Positions 62,565 to 64,000 of a stretch of 64,000 bases of DNA are shown one piece after another. The notes beneath the pieces are model-generated. The model worked only from the letters and a program-made list of their open reading frames with translations. It was not told the origin of the DNA and searched no databases. The DNA is taken from the NCBI RefSeq assembly GCF_018362995.1, contig NZ_CP074372.1, forward strand, positions 4,836,001 to 4,900,000, given 5' to 3'. The position numbers were made by a program, and so were the translations under genes. Source of the DNA: Chryseobacterium indologenes (GTDB lineage: Bacteria > Bacteroidota > Bacteroidia > Flavobacteriales > Weeksellaceae). The number at the start of each line of letters is the position of its first letter. The first letter of the stretch is position 1.

Positions 62565-62645
62565 GGGGTGGCGAAAATTCAGAGAATTTTTGACGGGGTG
62601 GTCAACCTGTCATTGCGAACCAAAGGAGAACCAATCTCGGGTAAT
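62565..62645. repeat. GTCATTGCGAA palindromic repeat fragment
   Basis: CTGTCATTGCGAACCAAAGG (about 62609-62628) with CCAATCTC resembles the left arm of the element at 37156-37190 (GTCATTGCGA, CAATCTC). It seems to be a partial copy. Confidence 0.5.
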
Positions 62646-62695
62646 TTTCTTGTGTTCTTTGTAAACATATTAGTGTTCATTCGTTTTAAACCTTC

Positions 62696-62719
62696 CTTAT
62701 GTAACAAAAGTAGCTGTAG
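62696..62719 (+). promoter_or_regulatory. Shared 24-bp operator-like sequence, copy 1 (TauE/SafE gene)
   Basis: An exact 24-bp match to 63567-63590, containing GTAACAAAAGTAGC, a near-palindrome (GTAAC-N4-GTtaC type). TTTG begins at 62741, 22 nt beyond the end of the repeat, and TTTG begins at the identical distance from copy 2. This fixed geometry suggests a regulator site centred about 41 bp before the transcription start. Confidence 0.7.
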
Positions 62720-62767
62720 CCTTCCTTTCACTTTCCCATTTTTGCATCAGAATATTTGAATAGTAAA

Positions 62768-63562
62768 ATGGAAATTATAGGGTATGCAGCAGCAGTTTTA
62801 ATCGGGATTTCTCTCGGTTTGATCGGAGGTGGGGGAAGTATTCTCACCGTTCCGGTCCTTGTTTATCTCTTTGGTCTCGATGCCTTTCTGGCAACGGAAT
62901 ATTCCCTTTTTATAGTGGGAATAAGCAGTCTTGTTGGATCTGTTTCGTATTTTAAAAAAGGGTTGGTCAATTTTAAGATGGCAATGATATTCGGAATTCC
63001 TTCTGTGCTTTCCATCTTTTTAACCAGAATATACCTTCTCCCTTTAATTCCGGAAGAGGTATTCAGAATACAGAACTTTACCATTACCAGAGACATTTTT
63101 TTATTATTGATTTTCGCAGGCCTGATGATTCTGGCTTCTTATAAAATGATAAAGGGCAATGCTTCAGAAAAACTTTCAGAAAGAGCTGCAGATAAGAATA
63201 ATACTTTGCTGGCTGCAGGACAGGGTTCTGTTGTGGGTGTTCTAACCGGATTGGTAGGAGCAGGAGGTGGTTTTATGATTATTCCGGCATTGGTTAACCT
63301 CTTAAAAATTCCCATGAAGATCGCGATAGGGACTTCTTTAGTCATTATCTCCTTCAATTCTTTGATAGGCTTTTTTTCTTCTGCAAATCACGTAAAAATA
63401 GAGTGGAAACTATTGATTTCTATCGCGACAATTGCTGTTGCAGGAATTATAATAGGTTCACAGCTATCAAAAAAGATAGATGGAAAAAAACTAAAACCGG
63501 CATTCGGATGGTTTATCCTGATCATGGGTATTTACATTATTACCAAAGAAATATTTCTTTAA
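62768..63562 (+). CDS. TauE/SafE family sulfite/anion exporter
   Basis: The start is taken at ATG 62768; the longer frame begins with TTG 62756. The 264-residue membrane protein has about eight TM segments in two similar halves, each opened by a glycine-rich loop: GLIGGGGSILTVPVLVYLFG near residue 20 and GLVGAGGGFMIIPALVNLLKIP near 163. This is the TauE/SafE/YfcA fold, which moves sulfite, sulfonates or other anions. It is followed by an ETHE1-like MBL gene and preceded by a Crp/Fnr regulator. It carries the shared upstream 24-bp site. Confidence 0.9.
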   Translation: MEIIGYAAAVLIGISLGLIGGGGSILTVPVLVYLFGLDAFLATEYSLFIVGISSLVGSVSYFKKGLVNFKMAMIFGIPSVLSIFLTRIYLLPLIPEEVFRIQNFTITRDIFLLLIFAGLMILASYKMIKGNASEKLSERAADKNNTLLAAGQGSVVGVLTGLVGAGGGFMIIPALVNLLKIPMKIAIGTSLVIISFNSLIGFFSSANHVKIEWKLLISIATIAVAGIIIGSQLSKKIDGKKLKPAFGWFILIMGIYIITKEIFL

Positions 63563-63566
63563 ATCT

Positions 63567-63590
63567 CTTATGTAACAAAAGTAGCTGTAG
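63567..63590 (+). promoter_or_regulatory. Shared 24-bp operator-like sequence, copy 2 (MBL gene)
   Basis: Identical to copy 1 at 62696-62719. TTTG starts at 63612, again 22 nt beyond the end. It overlaps the end of the TauE/SafE region by none; it begins 5 nt after that stop codon, so the MBL gene has its own promoter. Confidence 0.7.
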
Positions 63591-63646
63591 AGGAAAAAAG
63601 AAAGCGGGAGATTTGTATCAGATAACAACATCAAAAAATAGAGACA

Positions 63647-64000
63647 ATGAAAATAAAACAGATTTATACAGGATGCCTGGCACAGGGAGCTTATTATATT
63701 ACTTCAGCAGGTGAGGCGGCAATTATCGATCCTTTAAGAGAGACACAACCTTATATCAACAGACTGAAGGAAGATGGAGTAGAATTGAAATATATTTTTG
63801 AAACCCATTTTCATGCTGATTTTGTCAGCGGACACCTTGATTTAAGCAATAAAACCGGAGCTCCGATTGTGTATGGCCCAACTGCAAAACCAGAGTTTGA
63901 GGCTATCATTTCAGAAGATCATCAGATATTTGAAATAGGAGATATTACAATCAAGGTTCTTCATACACCAGGGCATACTCTTGAGAGCTCATGTTATTTG
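63647..64000 (+). CDS. ETHE1/persulfide-dioxygenase-like MBL-fold hydrolase, 3' part beyond window
   Basis: ATG 63647 opens a frame that runs off the right edge; 118 residues are seen. The sequence is of the ETHE1/Blh type of metallo-beta-lactamase fold: QGAYYITSAGEAAIIDPLRE near residue 13, the metal motif THFHADFVSGH near 55 and HTPGHTLES near 108. Such proteins oxidise persulfides (ETHE1) or are linked to sulfide detoxification, often together with rhodanese domains, which could lie in the missing part. The neighbouring TauE/SafE gene and the shared upstream sequence support a sulfur role. Confidence 0.85.
   Translation, partial: MKIKQIYTGCLAQGAYYITSAGEAAIIDPLRETQPYINRLKEDGVELKYIFETHFHADFVSGHLDLSNKTGAPIVYGPTAKPEFEAIISEDHQIFEIGDITIKVLHTPGHTLESSCYL

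Noticed and set aside
1..64000. Prophage, integrase or IS element
   Set aside because: No transposase, integrase, phage structural gene or terminal inverted repeat with flanking duplication was found in the window.

Overview
The window is a stretch of chromosome from a low-GC member of the Bacteroidota, most likely Chryseobacterium or a close relative in the Weeksellaceae. The evidence is the type IX secretion sorting domains (types A and B), the DUF6443/RHS proteins, the ftsX-DUF3098-uppP-truB order, promoters of the TTG-N(19-21)-TAnnTTTG kind without Shine-Dalgarno sequences, and dispersed palindromes containing GTCATT. The genus is an inference; no rRNA or tRNA gene was found to fix it.

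Layout. 1-7.3 kb: a cut-off DUF4349-like lipoprotein, prfC, a small membrane-protein pair, a CPBP protease, rdgB, RNase Z, a TIGR02757 protein and a membrane protein with an all-acidic heptad coiled coil. 7.4-16.2 kb: three consecutive paralogous cell-surface proteins, each with a choice-of-anchor L domain, Ig-like modules and a type B T9SS sorting domain, and each with its own terminator. 16.3-21.3 kb: housekeeping genes (rsmA, ftsX, DUF3098, uppP, truB, a small beta-barrel protein, an RluF-type pseudouridine synthase). 21.5-24 kb: a beta-propeller lipoprotein and a protein made of helix-hairpin-helix repeats. 24.4-32.7 kb: a four-gene RHS locus consisting of a T9SS-sorted repeat protein, an RHS-related shell protein, a DUF6443/RHS-core protein with an unrecognised 230-residue C-terminal domain, and a four-TM putative immunity protein.

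33-48 kb: MerR and AraC regulators, an orphan ccoG, an SMP-30 lipoprotein, a DbpA-like helicase, rpsA with a clear promoter, a secreted M36 metalloprotease, a DMT transporter, an alpha/beta hydrolase, and a divergent MFS/AraC efflux pair. 48.4-58.6 kb: rplS, a secreted metallophosphoesterase, a MORN/YwqK-like protein, the two CoA-transferase subunits separated by an antisense ABC exporter, a duplicated ~198-bp non-coding element and a DUF4197 protein. 58.9-64 kb: a GH20 hexosaminidase, a lipoprotein with a CxxCH haem motif, and a sulfur-type locus made of a Crp/Fnr regulator, a TauE/SafE transporter and an ETHE1-like MBL hydrolase (cut by the window end).

The observations most worth following up are: (1) the identical 24-bp sequence at the same distance (22 nt) from a -7-like TTTG in front of both the TauE/SafE and MBL genes, which looks like a class II Crp/Fnr site served by the adjacent regulator; (2) the Sec-exported RHS toxin-like locus with an uncharacterised effector domain; (3) the tandem anchor-L adhesin family; (4) the duplicated palindromic element at 57.3-57.75 kb; and (5) an intergenic-type repeat that appears to have been inserted in frame in a T9SS protein.
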